The notes: generated by a model not told the origin, from the sequence alone. A stretch of DNA of 64,000 nt from Streptomyces sp. Q6 (GCF_036967205.1 NZ_CP146022.1:3534001-3598000), one strand, 5' to 3'. Shown: positions 1 to 13,522, counted from the first letter of the stretch. Numbers and translations are program-made.

Positions 1-173
1 GGGTCGTTGCCCGACTTCTCACGCAGACCCTCCATGGCGCCGTACACGATGCGCTCGGCGGTGGAGCGCTTGCCGTTCAGCAGCACCTTGTTGATGAGGG
101 AGGTCACCAGAGGAGAACCGTAGACCGGGTCGATGATGACCGGGCGCTTCGGGGCGGGGCCCTTACGAGGCAT
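1..173 (-). CDS. rpsG: 30S ribosomal protein S7 (partial, N-terminal part)
   Basis: The minus strand from the ATG at 173 reads [19 protein letters not shown] and continues through [20 protein letters not shown], which is the N-terminus of bacterial uS7. About 57 codons are inside the window and the rest lies beyond base 1. S7 nucleates the head of the small subunit on 16S rRNA. The gene follows rpsL with a 2-bp gap, so the two are co-transcribed in the usual str operon (rpsL-rpsG-fusA-tuf). The partial state is only due to the window edge. Confidence 0.97.
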   Translation of the reverse strand, partial: MPRKGPAPKRPVIIDPVYGSPLVTSLINKVLLNGKRSTAERIVYGAMEGLREKSGND

Positions 174-175
174 TC

Positions 176-547
176 TTACTTCTCCTTCTTGGCGCCGTAG
201 CGGCTGCGGGCCTGCTTGCGGTTCTTGACACCCTGGGTGTCGAGCGAGCCGCGGATGATCTTGTAACGAACACCAGGCAGGTCCTTCACACGGCCGCCAC
301 GCACGAGCACGATGGAGTGCTCCTGCAGGTTGTGTCCCTCACCCGGGATGTAGGCCGTGACCTCGATGCCGGAGGTCAGACGCACACGCGCGACCTTACG
401 GAGGGCCGAGTTCGGCTTCTTCGGGGTGGTCGTGAACACACGCGTGCAGACGCCACGGCGCTGGGGCGAACCCTCGAGCGCGGGCGTCTTGTTCTTCTCG
501 ACCTTGTCCTGCCGGCCCTTCCGGACCAGCTGCTGGATCGTAGGCAC
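176..547 (-). CDS. rpsL: 30S ribosomal protein S12
   Basis: A 123-residue uS12 with the full family signature ([19 protein letters not shown] at residues 39-57 and [14 protein letters not shown] near residue 85). S12 sits in the decoding centre. The start is a GTG at 547 preceded by GGAGAAGTA. The two lysines whose substitution gives streptomycin resistance and often activates antibiotic production in streptomycetes, K43 and K88, are both wild type here. The gene heads the str operon and a consensus-like promoter lies at 763-791. Confidence 0.98.
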   Translation of the reverse strand: MPTIQQLVRKGRQDKVEKNKTPALEGSPQRRGVCTRVFTTTPKKPNSALRKVARVRLTSGIEVTAYIPGEGHNLQEHSIVLVRGGRVKDLPGVRYKIIRGSLDTQGVKNRKQARSRYGAKKEK

Positions 548-762
548 TACTTCTCCGGTTTCTGTGTGCCGATCGTGAAACTAACCTGGAACATCGCCGA
601 CCCACGCGGTCGGGTGTGTCGAATACTGCAGGCCCCCGCTCGAAGCGGGTGATCGGCAGATTGCGGTGGCCCTGATCGAAACCTTGACTGGCATCGATCG
701 GGGCTCGCCGTGCGGCTGAAGACACGCACACGAGCCCAGGCACACCCCAGGCACAAGGTCTG

Positions 763-791
763 AGCGTACCTATCTCATAGGCTGCGGTCAA
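763..791 (-). promoter_or_regulatory. Predicted promoter of the rpsL-rpsG operon
   Basis: On the minus strand TTGACC (791-786) and TACGCT (768-763) are separated by exactly 17 bp, which fits a HrdB-type vegetative promoter. It would give a leader of roughly 210 nt before the rpsL GTG at 547. The rest of the 292-bp gap (548-839) holds only a weak 6-bp hairpin at 635-649. No start site has been mapped; this is a sequence-based call. Confidence 0.6.
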
Positions 792-839
792 AACAAATGC
801 CCCGCAGCCAGGACACGCCGGGCGGAGCGTCACTGCCGG

Positions 840-1373
840 CTACGCGCCGCCACTCTGCGCCGCCGCCAGGATCATGATCAACAGGAACAGTGTCCACCCC
901 GCCACCGAGAGCCACCCCAGTACGAGCCCGCCGACGGCCAGCCCGTCGCCCTGCTCGCCGGTGCGCCGGATCTCGGCCCGCGCCATGTGCCCCAGGATCA
1001 CGGCCGGGATGCCGGTGACACCCGCCGTGAAGAACGTGGCCACCCCGCACGACAGCGCGCCGATCGCCTTGCCGTTGGTGGGCGGCGGCAGCGGAACCGG
1101 CATAAACGTCCGCGGCACCGGCGCCTGCGGGAAGGACTGCTGCGGTACGGGCCCCTGCGGCAGGTCCGCGACGAGCACACCCAACTCCCCGACCGTGCGC
1201 GCCTGGTAGGCCCGCTCGACCCGCCTCTCGTACTCGTCCTGCGGCAGCCGCCCCTCGGCGAAGCCGGCCCGCAGGACATCGACCGCGCGCTCCCGGTCGG
1301 CGTGCGCGGCCAGCATCGAGGGCTGGTGACTCTGCGGCGGCCACGGTGCCGGCTGCCACGACGGATTCGACAC
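840..1373 (-). CDS. DUF1707 / DUF4190 membrane protein
   Basis: A 177-residue protein. Residues about 20-70 form a DUF1707 (SHOCT-like) domain with the typical pattern ADRERAVDVLRAGFAEGRL followed by EYERRVERAYQARTVGEL. A proline-rich linker leads to a C-terminal DUF4190 segment from about residue 100 with two hydrophobic helices (IGALSCGVATFFTAGVTGIP and VGGLVLGWLSVAGWTLFLLI). Such proteins are common in actinobacteria and probably sit at the membrane; their function is unknown. The start is GTG at 1373 behind GGGGGAG. It lies alone between the rpoC terminator and the rpsL promoter, on the same strand as both. Confidence 0.85.
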   Translation of the reverse strand: MSNPSWQPAPWPPQSHQPSMLAAHADRERAVDVLRAGFAEGRLPQDEYERRVERAYQARTVGELGVLVADLPQGPVPQQSFPQAPVPRTFMPVPLPPPTNGKAIGALSCGVATFFTAGVTGIPAVILGHMARAEIRRTGEQGDGLAVGGLVLGWLSVAGWTLFLLIMILAAAQSGGA

Positions 1374-1427
1374 GAGACCACTCCCCCGGAGCCGGACATC
1401 TGCTGCCCTCCATCATGCGCCAACGCG

Positions 1428-1473
1428 CCGCAGGGCGGCCACCCCGAACTTTCTCGGGGTGACCGCCCTGCGG
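1428..1473 (-). terminator. Intrinsic terminator downstream of rpoC
   Basis: A very long stem: CCGCAGGGCGG pairs with CCGCCCTGCGG, and after one mismatch CACCCCGA pairs with TCGGGGTG around a small loop. It starts 18 bp after the rpoC stop and lacks a clear U-tract, as is usual for streptomycete terminators. It should end the rpoBC transcript before the DUF1707 gene. Confidence 0.85.
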
Positions 1474-1491
1474 GTCAAGCAACCTGCTCGC

Positions 1492-5391
<3,900 letters not shown>

Positions 5392-5450
5392 TATGCGTCA
5401 ATCCCTCTCAGGGTTGTAAGTCTGTGGTCTGAAACGGGGGTCTGGGGGCC

Positions 5451-5479
5451 GGCCGGGGGCTCATGAAGAGCCCCCGGCC
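5451..5479 (-). other. Perfect hairpin in the rpoB-rpoC spacer
   Basis: GGCCGGGGGCTC and GAGCCCCCGGCC form a 12-bp perfect stem around a 5-nt loop, 10 bp after the rpoB stop codon. It looks like a terminator but has no U-tract and lies between two genes that must be expressed together. It may be a processing site, a 3'-end-stabilising structure or a partial attenuator. The role is not decided by the sequence. Confidence 0.6.
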
Positions 5480-5488
5480 TGACTCCCG

Positions 5489-8400
5489 TCAGACCTCTTC
5501 GACGCTGCTCGGCTCGCGCCGGGACAGGTCGATGCCGAGCTCCTCCGCCGCGCGGAAGACGTCCTCGTCGGTGTCGCGCATCTCGATGGACATGCCGTCC
5601 GAGGACAGCACCTCCACGTTGAGGCACAGGGACTGCATTTCCTTGATGAGCACCTTGAAGGACTCAGGGATGCCCGGCTCGGGGATGTTCTCGCCCTTGA
5701 CGATGGCCTCGTAGACCTTCACGCGGCCGGTCACGTCATCGGACTTGATGGTCAGCAGCTCCTGGAGGGCGTAAGCGGCGCCGTACGCCTCCAGCGCCCA
5801 CACCTCCATCTCACCGAAGCGCTGGCCACCGAACTGGGCCTTACCACCCAGCGGCTGCTGGGTGATCATCGAGTACGGACCGGTCGAACGGGCGTGGAGC
5901 TTGTCGTCGACCAGGTGGTGCAGCTTGAGGATGTACATGTACCCGACCGAGATCGGGTCCGGGAACGGCTCGCCGGAGCGGCCGTCGAACAGCCGCGCCT
6001 TGCCGGACGGGAGGACCAGACGGTCACCGTCGCGGTTCGGCAGGGTGTGCTCGAAGAGACCCGCGAGCTCGTCCTCACGCGCACCGTCGAAGACGGGGGT
6101 GGCGACGTTGGTGCCCGGGGCGACCTGGTCGGCCTCGATGGCCTGGAGGCGCTGGGCCCACTCGTCCGCGAGCCCGGAGACGTCCCAGCCGCGGCTGGCG
6201 AGCCAGCCGAGGTGGATCTCCAGGACCTGTCCCGGGTTCATTCGGGACGGGACACCCAGCGGGTTGAGGATGATGTCGACCGGGGTGCCGTCCTCGAGGA
6301 ACGGCATGTCCTCGATCGGGTTGATCTTGGAGATGACACCCTTGTTGCCGTGGCGGCCGGCGAGCTTGTCACCGTCCGTGATCTTGCGCTTCTGCGCCAC
6401 GTAGACACGAACCAGCTGGTTCACGCCCGGCGGCAGCTCGTCGCCCTCTTCACGGTCGAAGACGCGGACGCCGATGACCTTGCCGATCTCACCGTGCGGC
6501 ACCTTCAGCGAGGTGTCGCGCACTTCGCGCGCCTTCTCGCCGAAGATCGCGCGGAGCAGGCGCTCCTCCGGCGTCAGCTCGGTCTCACCCTTGGGCGTGA
6601 CCTTGCCGACGAGGATGTCGCCGGCGACGACCTCGGCACCGATACGGATGATGCCGCGCTCGTCGAGGTCCGCGAGGACCTCCTCGGAGACGTTCGGGAT
6701 GTCCCGGGTGATCTCCTCCGGGCCGAGCTTGGTGTCACGGGCGTCGACCTCGTGCTCCTCGATGTGGATCGAGGAGAGGACGTCGTCCTGCACGAGGCGC
6801 TGCGACAGGATGATCGCGTCCTCGTAGTTGTGACCCTCCCACGGCATGAACGCGACGAGCAGGTTCTTGCCGAGCGCCATCTCGCCGTTCTCGGTGGCGG
6901 GACCGTCGGCCAGGACCTGGCCCTCGATCACGCGGGCGCCCTCGTCCACGACAACCTTCTGGTTGACGGAGGTGCCCTGGTTCGAGCGGGAGAACTTGTG
7001 CAGGCGGTACGTGGTGTACGTGCCGTCGTCGTTGGCGGTGGTGATGTAGTCCGCGGAGACCTCCTGGACCACACCGTCCTTCTCGGCCTTGAGCACGTCG
7101 CCGGCGTCGACGGCGCAGCGGTACTCCATGCCGGTGCCGACGAGCGGCGCCTCGGACTTAATCAGCGGCACGGCCTGACGCATCATGTTCGCGCCCATGA
7201 GGGCACGGTTGGCGTCGTCGTGCTCGAGGAACGGGATCATGGCGGTCGCGACCGACACCATCTGGCGCGGCGAGACGTCCATGTAGTCGACGTCGTCACC
7301 GGGGATGTAGTCGATCTCGCCGCCACGACGGCGGACCAGAACGCGGGCCTCGGTGAAGCGCATGTCGTCGGAGAGCGTCGCGTTCGCCTGGGCGATCACG
7401 AAGCGGTCTTCCTCGTCGGCCGTCAGGTAGTCGACGTCGTCGGTGACGACACCGTCGACGACCTTGCGGTACGGCGTCTCGATGAAACCGAACGGGTTGA
7501 TCCGTCCGTACGAGGCGAGCGAACCGATCAGGCCGATGTTCGGGCCTTCAGGGGTCTCGATGGGGCACATGCGGCCGTAGTGCGAGGGGTGCACGTCTCG
7601 CACCTCGAAGCCGGCCCGCTCACGGGAGAGACCACCCGGGCCGAGGGCGTTCAGACGACGCTTGTGCGTCAGCCCCGACAGCGGGTTGTTCTGGTCCATG
7701 AACTGGGACAGCTGCGACGTACCGAAGAACTCCTTGATCGACGCCACGACCGGGCGAATGTTGATCAGGGTCTGCGGCGTGATCGCCTCGACGTCCTGGG
7801 TCGTCATGCGCTCACGCACGACGCGCTCCATACGGGCGAGACCCGTACGGACCTGGTTCTGGATGAGCTCGCCGACGTTACGGATACGACGGTTGCCGAA
7901 GTGGTCGATGTCGTCGGTCTCGACGACGATCTCCCGGCCCGACTCGCCGACCGTCTCGGTCTCACCGGCGTGCAGCTTGACCAGGTACTTGATGGTCGCG
8001 ATGACGTCGTCGGTGGTGAGCACGCCGGCGTCCAGCGGCTCGTCCGCGCCGAGCTTCTTGTTCACCTTGTAGCGGCCGACCTTCGCGAGGTCGTAGCGCT
8101 TCGGGTTGAAGTAGAGGTTCTCGAGCAGCGTCTGAGCAGCCTCACGCGTGGGCGGCTCGCCCGGGCGGAGCTTGCGGTAGATGTCGAGCAGCGCGTCGTC
8201 CTGGCCCTGGGTGTGGTCCTTCTCCAGGGTGGCGCGCATGGACTCGTACTGGCCGAACTCCTCGAGGATCTGCTCGGTCGTCCAACCGAGAGCCTTGAGC
8301 AGGACGGTGACGGACTGCTTGCGCTTGCGGTCGATGCGCACACCGACCATGTCGCGCTTGTCGATCTCCATCTCCAGCCAGGCACCCCGGGACGGGATGA

Positions 8401-8974
8401 TCTTGGCGGAGAAGATGTCCTTGTCGGACGTCTTGTCGATGGAGGAGTCGAAGTAGACACCCGGCGAACGGACCAGCTGCGACACCACGACACGCTCGGT
8501 GCCGTTGATGACGAAGGTGCCCTTGTTCGTCATGAGCGGGAAATCGCCCATGAAGACCGTCTGGGACTTGATCTCGCCGGTCTCGTTGTTGGTGAACTCA
8601 GCGGTGACGAAGAGCGGGGCCGCGTACGTGAAGTCGCGGTCCTTGCACTCGTCGATCGAGTTCTTGGGGGGCTCGAAACGGTGGTCGCGGAACGTCAGCG
8701 ACATCGACCCGGAGAAGTCCTCGATCGGGGAGATCTCCTCGAAGATCTCCTCCAGACCGGACTTGGTGGGGACGTCCTGACCCGACTCCAGAGCCGCCTC
8801 GACCCGACTCTGCCAAGCCGTGTTGCCGAGCAGCCAGTCAAAGCTCTCGGTCTGCAGGGCGAGCAGGTTGGGAACCTCGAGGGGCTCCTTGATCTTTGCA
8901 AAGGAGATGCGCAGCGGGGCGGTGCTTGCGCCGTTGTTCGTATTCGCGGTCGAGGCGTTGCGCGAGGCGGCCAA
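5489..8974 (-). CDS. rpoB: DNA-directed RNA polymerase subunit beta
   Basis: A 1161-residue beta subunit. I choose the TTG at 8974 as start: TTGGCCGCCTCGCGC follows GGAAGGA at good spacing, and the resulting (M)[16 protein letters not shown] matches the usual streptomycete N-terminus. An in-frame ATG at 9091 would add 39 poorly coding residues. The rifampicin pocket ([20 protein letters not shown]) is intact with D427, H437 and R440. Residue 442 (E. coli position 531, codon 7651-7649) is Asn, where E. coli has Ser. The gene has its own promoter (9139-9167) and is followed by rpoC. Confidence 0.97.
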   Translation of the reverse strand: MAASRNASTANTNNGASTAPLRISFAKIKEPLEVPNLLALQTESFDWLLGNTAWQSRVEAALESGQDVPTKSGLEEIFEEISPIEDFSGSMSLTFRDHRFEPPKNSIDECKDRDFTYAAPLFVTAEFTNNETGEIKSQTVFMGDFPLMTNKGTFVINGTERVVVSQLVRSPGVYFDSSIDKTSDKDIFSAKIIPSRGAWLEMEIDKRDMVGVRIDRKRKQSVTVLLKALGWTTEQILEEFGQYESMRATLEKDHTQGQDDALLDIYRKLRPGEPPTREAAQTLLENLYFNPKRYDLAKVGRYKVNKKLGADEPLDAGVLTTDDVIATIKYLVKLHAGETETVGESGREIVVETDDIDHFGNRRIRNVGELIQNQVRTGLARMERVVRERMTTQDVEAITPQTLINIRPVVASIKEFFGTSQLSQFMDQNNPLSGLTHKRRLNALGPGGLSRERAGFEVRDVHPSHYGRMCPIETPEGPNIGLIGSLASYGRINPFGFIETPYRKVVDGVVTDDVDYLTADEEDRFVIAQANATLSDDMRFTEARVLVRRRGGEIDYIPGDDVDYMDVSPRQMVSVATAMIPFLEHDDANRALMGANMMRQAVPLIKSEAPLVGTGMEYRCAVDAGDVLKAEKDGVVQEVSADYITTANDDGTYTTYRLHKFSRSNQGTSVNQKVVVDEGARVIEGQVLADGPATENGEMALGKNLLVAFMPWEGHNYEDAIILSQRLVQDDVLSSIHIEEHEVDARDTKLGPEEITRDIPNVSEEVLADLDERGIIRIGAEVVAGDILVGKVTPKGETELTPEERLLRAIFGEKAREVRDTSLKVPHGEIGKVIGVRVFDREEGDELPPGVNQLVRVYVAQKRKITDGDKLAGRHGNKGVISKINPIEDMPFLEDGTPVDIILNPLGVPSRMNPGQVLEIHLGWLASRGWDVSGLADEWAQRLQAIEADQVAPGTNVATPVFDGAREDELAGLFEHTLPNRDGDRLVLPSGKARLFDGRSGEPFPDPISVGYMYILKLHHLVDDKLHARSTGPYSMITQQPLGGKAQFGGQRFGEMEVWALEAYGAAYALQELLTIKSDDVTGRVKVYEAIVKGENIPEPGIPESFKVLIKEMQSLCLNVEVLSSDGMSIEMRDTDEDVFRAAEELGIDLSRREPSSVEEV

Positions 8975-9138
8975 GAGGGGGTCCTTCCGAGGGCTCGGAC
9001 TCACTACGCGCGTACCGGTCCCAAGCCAGGCAGAGAGACGGAAAAGCCCAGGTGAGGGTCGATTCAGTCGGCTGTGCTCAAGCGAGGACATGCCCCTGGT
9101 GACGGGCAGGGAGCAGCTAACAGGCAGCGCAAAGGGAC

Positions 9139-9167
9139 AGTGTAGCCAGAAGGCCCACTGATGTCCA
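9139..9167 (-). promoter_or_regulatory. Predicted promoter of rpoBC
   Basis: On the minus strand TGGACA (9167-9162) and TACACT (9144-9139) are 17 bp apart, a good match to a vegetative streptomycete promoter. It predicts a leader of about 155 nt before the rpoB TTG. The stretch 9168-9440 further upstream has no gene; it contains one weaker candidate (TTGACG at 9336-9331, 17 bp, AATTCT at 9313-9308). Confidence 0.6.
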
Positions 9168-9440
9168 GTGCGGGTTCTTTGACACCCTCGTTGTTCTCAA
9201 CCATTCACTGTCTGCGGCATGCCCTGTGCGCTGAGCGCACATCCTTACTGCCCTCTTCGCCGTCGATCCATGCCTCGGAGCCCGGATCGTTGTGACGACG
9301 CGTCCTGAGAATTGCGCGCTGCGTGCGGTTCGTCAAGGCCCCCTCTTGACCGAACAGGGGTGGCGCCAGGCACAACGAAGATCACCATACTCTTCGCGAC
9401 CAGCAGTGCAAGGCACCCTCGGCATGCGAGCCAGACAACG

Positions 9441-9478
9441 CCGAAGGGCGACCACCCAGTTGGGTGATCGCCCTTCGG
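9441..9478 (-). terminator. Terminator downstream of rplJL
   Basis: CCGAAGGGCGA pairs with TCGCCCTTCGG and the stem continues, after one C/A mismatch, with CACCCA/TGGGTG. It lies 65 bp after the rplL stop and separates the rplJL unit from the rpoB promoter, so rpoBC is at least partly transcribed independently of rplJL. Confidence 0.85.
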
Positions 9479-9542
9479 TACCTCGGCGTTACAGCTCCCG
9501 AGGGAGCAGTTTCACCGGAGAGGAGTCAGCGGACTCGCGAGG

Positions 9543-9926
9543 TCACTTGACCTCGACGGAGGCGCCGGCGGCCTTGAGGGACTCGGCAGCCTTGTCAGCG
9601 GCCTCCTTGGCGACCTTCTCGAGGACCGGCTTCGGGGTGCCGTCGACGAGGTCCTTGGCCTCCTTGAGGCCCAGGGAGGTGAGCTCGCGCACGACCTTGA
9701 TGACCTGGATCTTCTTCTCGCCGGCACCCGTGAGGATGACGTCGAACTCGTCCTGCTCGGCCTCGGCCTCGGCCGGGGCGCCGGTGGCGGCCGGGCCGGC
9801 AACGGCGACGGCGGCAGCGGCGGTGACGTCGAACTTCTCCTCGAAGGCCTTCACGAACTCGGAGAGCTCGATGAGGGTCATCTCCTCGAACTGGGCGAGC
9901 AGGTCTTCCTGGCTGAGCTTCGCCAT
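9543..9926 (-). CDS. rplL: 50S ribosomal protein L7/L12
   Basis: A 127-residue bL12. The N-terminal dimerisation helix ([20 protein letters not shown]) is followed by an Ala/Gly/Pro hinge at about residues 35-55 and the C-terminal factor-binding domain ([33 protein letters not shown]). I start it at ATG 9926, behind AAGGATCGCCCATC; an in-frame ATG at 9986 would add 20 residues without homology. L7/L12 recruits translational GTPases to the ribosomal stalk. It lies 110 bp downstream of rplJ, and the spacer contains short G/C hairpins, consistent with the need for more L12 than L10. Confidence 0.97.
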   Translation of the reverse strand: MAKLSQEDLLAQFEEMTLIELSEFVKAFEEKFDVTAAAAVAVAGPAATGAPAEAEAEQDEFDVILTGAGEKKIQVIKVVRELTSLGLKEAKDLVDGTPKPVLEKVAKEAADKAAESLKAAGASVEVK

Positions 9927-10036
9927 GATGGGCGATCCTTCCACTAAATCGGCTGGTGCCGGTTGTCCATGTCGGCGGGCGTACATTCGGCCCGCGTCGA
10001 CCGTCGCCTCAGGCGGCGGTCAATGTGCGAGCCGAA

Positions 10037-10567
10037 TTACTCGGCACCGCCCTGCTCGGCCTGCTTGACCCGAAGCGCCTCCGCGGTGCGGACGAACTTC
10101 GACGGGAGCGCCTGGAAGAGCTGAGCAGCCTGGGACTGCTTGCCCTTGAACGCACCGGCCAGCTTGCTGAGCAGAACCTCGCGGGACTCGAGGTCCGCAA
10201 GCTTCTTGATCTCGTCGGCGGACAGCGCCTTGCCGTCAAGGACACCGCCCTTGATGACGAGGTTCGGGTTGTCCTTGGCGAAGTCACGAAGACCCTTCGC
10301 CGACTCCACCGGGTCACCGGTGACGAAGGCAACCGCCGTCGGACCGTTGAACAGGTCGTCGAGCGTAGTGATCCCGGCCTCGTTGGCCGCGATCTTGGTC
10401 AGCGTGTTCTTCACCACGGCGTACTCGGAGTTCTCACCGAGCGAACGGCGCAGCTGCTTGAGCTGGGCCACGGTGAGACCCCGGTACTCGGTCAGCACGG
10501 CGGCGTTCGAGCTGCGGAACTTGTCCGTGAGCTCGGCTACCGCGGCAGCCTTGTCGGGCGTCGGCAT
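10037..10567 (-). CDS. rplJ: 50S ribosomal protein L10
   Basis: A 176-residue uL10. The N-terminal rRNA-binding part contains [17 protein letters not shown] and [14 protein letters not shown]; the C-terminal helix that binds L7/L12 dimers is at about residues 140-165 ([20 protein letters not shown]). The start is ATG at 10567 behind GGAAGGAGG. The long leader with a terminator-like hairpin just before the gene (10624-10650) suggests L10(L12)4-mediated autoregulation, as known for rplJL operons in general. Confidence 0.97.
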   Translation of the reverse strand: MPTPDKAAAVAELTDKFRSSNAAVLTEYRGLTVAQLKQLRRSLGENSEYAVVKNTLTKIAANEAGITTLDDLFNGPTAVAFVTGDPVESAKGLRDFAKDNPNLVIKGGVLDGKALSADEIKKLADLESREVLLSKLAGAFKGKQSQAAQLFQALPSKFVRTAEALRVKQAEQGGAE

Positions 10568-10797
10568 AGAGCGTCGGCCTCCTTCCGGGTGATGAGGACC
10601 GCTCGCAAGGAGGCTGGGAAAACGAAAACGCCCCGGCGCAGGCGCACGGGGCGTGAGCTCTACCGAGGATTCTTGCGAACCCCGGGAGCACTTCCACGGT
10701 CACCTGCGCGGGTCGTCCGCAATTTCAGCGGATCCTTCGGCCACCGAACCCTCTTGCGAGTGCACGGCGACGACCAGCGGTCTTTGGCTTCTGTGGA
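10568..10797 (-). promoter_or_regulatory. rplJL leader (L10-leader region) with attenuator-like hairpin
   Basis: The region upstream of rplJ carries no coding frame. At 10631-10655 CGCCCCG and CGGGGCG form a hairpin which, on the minus strand, is followed by TTTTCGTTTTCC, so it looks like a Rho-independent attenuator about 50-60 nt before the rplJ start. Upstream sequence (10660-10790) can fold further. Regulation of rplJL by L10-L12 binding to such leaders is established in bacteria; its operation here is inferred. Confidence 0.55.
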
Positions 10798-10827
10798 AGG
10801 TTACGGGAAGGCGGGCTTATCAAGCAA
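10798..10827 (-). promoter_or_regulatory. Candidate rplJL promoter
   Basis: TTGCTT (10827-10822) and TAACCT (10803-10798) are 18 bp apart on the minus strand, giving a leader of about 225 nt. It abuts the stop codon of the upstream lipoprotein gene. The -35 is imperfect, so this is a moderate call. Confidence 0.4.
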
Positions 10828-10833
10828 ATCCGC

Positions 10834-11760
10834 TCAGACGCCGCTGCCGGCGCTGTCGCCGAGCTCCTTGAGCATGTCCATCAGGTCGAAGGTCTGGCTC
10901 GCCGGCGGTTCGTCGACCTTCACCGCGGCGCCGTAGTCCGAGAACTTCTCCGAGATGTCGACGGCGCCCTCGGAGCTGTCCATCGTGACGTCCAGGCGGA
11001 CCGGCAGATCGTCCTCGCTGACCCACAGCTCGGTGTCGTAGTCCTTGATGCCGGCCTTCTTGACGTTCTTCAGGAGTCGGCTGCGCTCCGACTCGCTGAG
11101 CACCTTCAGGGAGTCGTTCGACTTCATCATCTCGTCGACCGTGAGCTTGCCCTTGTAGTGCTGCGTCCGCACGCCGTCGACCGTGGCGGAACCGATGTGC
11201 TTCAGGTTCGGCGAGTCGAGCAGGACCGCGATCTGCTGGGCCGGGTCCTGGTTCATGCTGTCCAGGCTGCCGGTCATCTGCCGCGTGAGCTTCTCGTCCC
11301 CGGACTGCTTCGCCAGGGCGCCGAGGTCCATCTTCATCCAGCGCTTGCCGTCCATGTCCTTGGCCGCGGCCGCGCCCATGTCCATGTACATCACGCTGTC
11401 CTGCATGATCATGCGGATGTTCTCCGGCGCGTCCGGATCTCCGGCCGTGAGCGCGGAGCCCGTCATCGTCATATCCATGACGGTGGGGTCCCAGCCCATG
11501 GTCCCCGACATCTTCATGGTGCCGCCGCCACCGAGCGCCGAGGGCGTCTTCATCGTCATCTCGACCTTGGCGGACTTGGCCTCCGAGGTCTTCTCGTACG
11601 CGGCTGTGAGGGCCTGGGTCATCTGGGACCGGGACTGGGTCGTGGCGGCCGACTTCTCGCCGCTCCCCTTGTCCGAGCCCCCACCGCAGGCGACGGCTCC
11701 GGAACACAGCAGCGCGGTCGCGGCGGCAGCGCCCGCCACACGTCGTACGACAACAGTCAT
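10834..11760 (-). CDS. Putative LppX/LprAFG-like lipoprotein
   Basis: A 308-residue secreted lipoprotein starting at ATG 11760 (RBS GGTGGGA). The signal peptide (MTVVVRRVAGAAAATALLCS) ends in a lipobox with Cys at about residue 25 (SGAVAC-GGG). The mature part is rich in Met/Lys/Asp, with repeated patterns typical of streptomycete lipoproteins that resemble the mycobacterial LppX_LprAFG fold (MKMSGTMGWDPTVMDMTMTG; LWVSEDDLPVRLDVTMDSSE). Those mycobacterial proteins carry lipids; a similar role here is only an analogy. A second lipoprotein of the same kind lies directly upstream on the same strand, with a 75-bp gap. Confidence 0.75.
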   Translation of the reverse strand: MTVVVRRVAGAAAATALLCSGAVACGGGSDKGSGEKSAATTQSRSQMTQALTAAYEKTSEAKSAKVEMTMKTPSALGGGGTMKMSGTMGWDPTVMDMTMTGSALTAGDPDAPENIRMIMQDSVMYMDMGAAAAKDMDGKRWMKMDLGALAKQSGDEKLTRQMTGSLDSMNQDPAQQIAVLLDSPNLKHIGSATVDGVRTQHYKGKLTVDEMMKSNDSLKVLSESERSRLLKNVKKAGIKDYDTELWVSEDDLPVRLDVTMDSSEGAVDISEKFSDYGAAVKVDEPPASQTFDLMDMLKELGDSAGSGV

Positions 11761-11835
11761 CTCAATCCCACCCCTTGGAACACGCGTACTCATGGCACGG
11801 TATAGGACGCCTCCGACAGCGGGTCGGTTCGTCGG

Positions 11836-12528
11836 TCACCCGCCGCTCGTGATGTCCGAGAAGTCGACGGTGTCGTGCGCGGGCGGGCGCACGGCCGCGG
11901 CCTCGGCCCCGTAGTCGCTGTAGCGGATGGTGCTGGTGAAGTCGCCCGCGCGCTGGGTGCGCTGCACCAGGAGGTCGCGGAAGTCGATCCAGACGTCCAT
12001 CTGCTGTTCGCCGGAGGTGCCGCGGTAGTGGGTGGTCCAGGTCCCGCGCACGGTCTCCCGGCCCACCCGGCGCAGGTCCTTCGCCTCGCCGAGGGCCTTG
12101 AGGGAGTCGGCCGGGGTGAGGTCGCTGTGCGCGTCGTACGGGTGGCGGATCCAGTGCCGGCCGCCCTGGAGGGACGCGAAGGCGTCGGTCATCCGGGTGT
12201 AGTACGCGTCGGGCAGGAAGCGCGTCTGCGAGGGGTCGCCGCCCAACTTGCGGGTGGAGGCGGCCAGTTCGCCGCCGGTGATGCGGACCGTGAGGGTGCC
12301 CTCGACCCCGTCGGACCAGGCGAGCGTGCCCGCGCTGCGTGAGGTGAGGCCGCCGCCGGTGTCGGTCGTGGCGTCGACGCGGGCCGAGCCCGCCGCGGCG
12401 ACGTGCCGGCGGGCCGCCCGCAGCGCGTCGGCCGCCGCCGGGTCGGCGCTGCTCTCGCCGCTTCCGCAGGCCACGAGCAGGGCGCCCACGGCGGCCAGGA
12501 CCGCCGCCCCTCGTCGTACGTGCCTCAT
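11836..12528 (-). CDS. Putative lipoprotein, paralogue of the downstream gene
   Basis: A 230-residue lipoprotein with a short signal peptide MRHVRRGAAVLAAVGALLVA and lipobox Cys at residue 21 (VACGSG). The mature domain ends with YSDYGAEAAAVRPPAHDTVD, which parallels SDYGAAVKVDEPPASQTFD at the end of the neighbouring lipoprotein, so the two are probably paralogous. The start is ATG at 12528 behind GGGGAGC. Function is unknown; it is exported and anchored to the outer face of the membrane. It lies between rplJ and rplA and interrupts the classical ribosomal protein block. Confidence 0.75.
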   Translation of the reverse strand: MRHVRRGAAVLAAVGALLVACGSGESSADPAAADALRAARRHVAAAGSARVDATTDTGGGLTSRSAGTLAWSDGVEGTLTVRITGGELAASTRKLGGDPSQTRFLPDAYYTRMTDAFASLQGGRHWIRHPYDAHSDLTPADSLKALGEAKDLRRVGRETVRGTWTTHYRGTSGEQQMDVWIDFRDLLVQRTQRAGDFTSTIRYSDYGAEAAAVRPPAHDTVDFSDITSGG

Positions 12529-12596
12529 ACGCTCCCCCGGTCGGTCACGGCGACGCTAGCGCGTGCCGTACGGGGAGGGGCGGGAACGCCCAGGAA

Positions 12597-12649
12597 ACCT
12601 CGGGGAACGTCGGGGAACGTCCGGGAACGTCCGGGAGCTTCGGGAAAAG
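12597..12649 (+). repeat. Degenerate 10-bp tandem repeat
   Basis: Five near-copies of a 10-bp unit (CGGGGAACGT / CCGGGAACGT and decayed forms) lie between the lipoprotein promoter region and the rplA terminator. No coding or known regulatory function is visible. Confidence 0.6.
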
Positions 12650-12653
12650 AGGA

Positions 12654-12687
12654 ACGGGCCCCGCACCTCGGAGGGTGCGGGGCCCGT
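12654..12687 (-). terminator. Terminator downstream of rplKA
   Basis: ACGGGCCCCGCACC pairs with GGTGCGGGGCCCGT, a 14-bp perfect stem, 27 bp after the rplA stop. On the minus strand it runs into TCCTCTTTTCCC, a mildly U-rich tail. Confidence 0.88.
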
Positions 12688-12713
12688 CGCCGACTTCAGC
12701 GAGCCTGTGGGGC

Positions 12714-13445
12714 TCAGACCGCGGCCGGGTCCTCCTCGGTGAGGAGGTTGCGGGTGCGGTTCGGGTCGACCGGAATGCCGGGGCCGATCGTGGTGCTGAT
12801 CGCGGCCTTCTTGATGTAACGACCCTTGGCGGCGGACGGCTTCAGGCGGAGGATCTCCTCCAGGGCCGCGCCGTAGTTCTCCACCAGCTTGGTGTCGTCG
12901 AACGACGCCTTGCCGATGATGAAGTGCAGGTTCGAGTGCTTGTCGACGCGGAACTCGATCTTGCCGCCCTTGATCTCGTTCACGGCCTTGACCACGTCCG
13001 GGGTCACGGTGCCGGTCTTCGGGTTCGGCATGAGGCCACGCGGACCGAGCACGCGGCCGAGGCGGCCGACCTTGCCCATGAGGTCCGGGGTGGCGACAAC
13101 GGCGTCGAACTCGTTCAGGCGGTTGCCCTTGGAGATCTCGTCGATGAGCTCGTCGGAGCCGACGATGTCGGCGCCAGCGGCTTCCGCGGCCGCAGCACGG
13201 TCACCGGTCGCGAAGACCAGGACCCGGGCGGTCTTGCCGGTGCCGTGCGGGAGGTTCACGGTGCCACGGACCATCTGGTCGGCCTTGCGCGGGTCAACGC
13301 CCAGGCGGAAGGCGACCTCGACGGTGCCGTCGAACTTCGACGCGGAGGTCTCCTTGGCGAGACGGACGGCCTCGAGCGGGGCGTAGAGCTTGTCCCGGTC
13401 GATCTTGGCGTCCGCAGCGCGGAGAGTCTTGCTGCGCTTGCTCAC
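12714..13445 (-). CDS. rplA: 50S ribosomal protein L1
   Basis: A 243-residue uL1 with the family signature [20 protein letters not shown] followed by [21 protein letters not shown]1 forms the mobile stalk at the E site and represses its own mRNA in many bacteria. The start is GTG or ATG at 13445 ([20 protein letters not shown]) behind AGGAGCAGTA. It follows rplK by 77 bp, and the pair ends at the terminator at 12654-12687. Confidence 0.97.
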   Translation of the reverse strand: MSKRSKTLRAADAKIDRDKLYAPLEAVRLAKETSASKFDGTVEVAFRLGVDPRKADQMVRGTVNLPHGTGKTARVLVFATGDRAAAAEAAGADIVGSDELIDEISKGNRLNEFDAVVATPDLMGKVGRLGRVLGPRGLMPNPKTGTVTPDVVKAVNEIKGGKIEFRVDKHSNLHFIIGKASFDDTKLVENYGAALEEILRLKPSAAKGRYIKKAAISTTIGPGIPVDPNRTRNLLTEEDPAAV

Positions 13446-13522
13446 TACTGCTCCTGTGTGTTCTGAGGAGTCGTGGTCCGGACCGAGCAGGTCCTGCCAC
13501 GGATGTACCTACGAGGTGGGTG

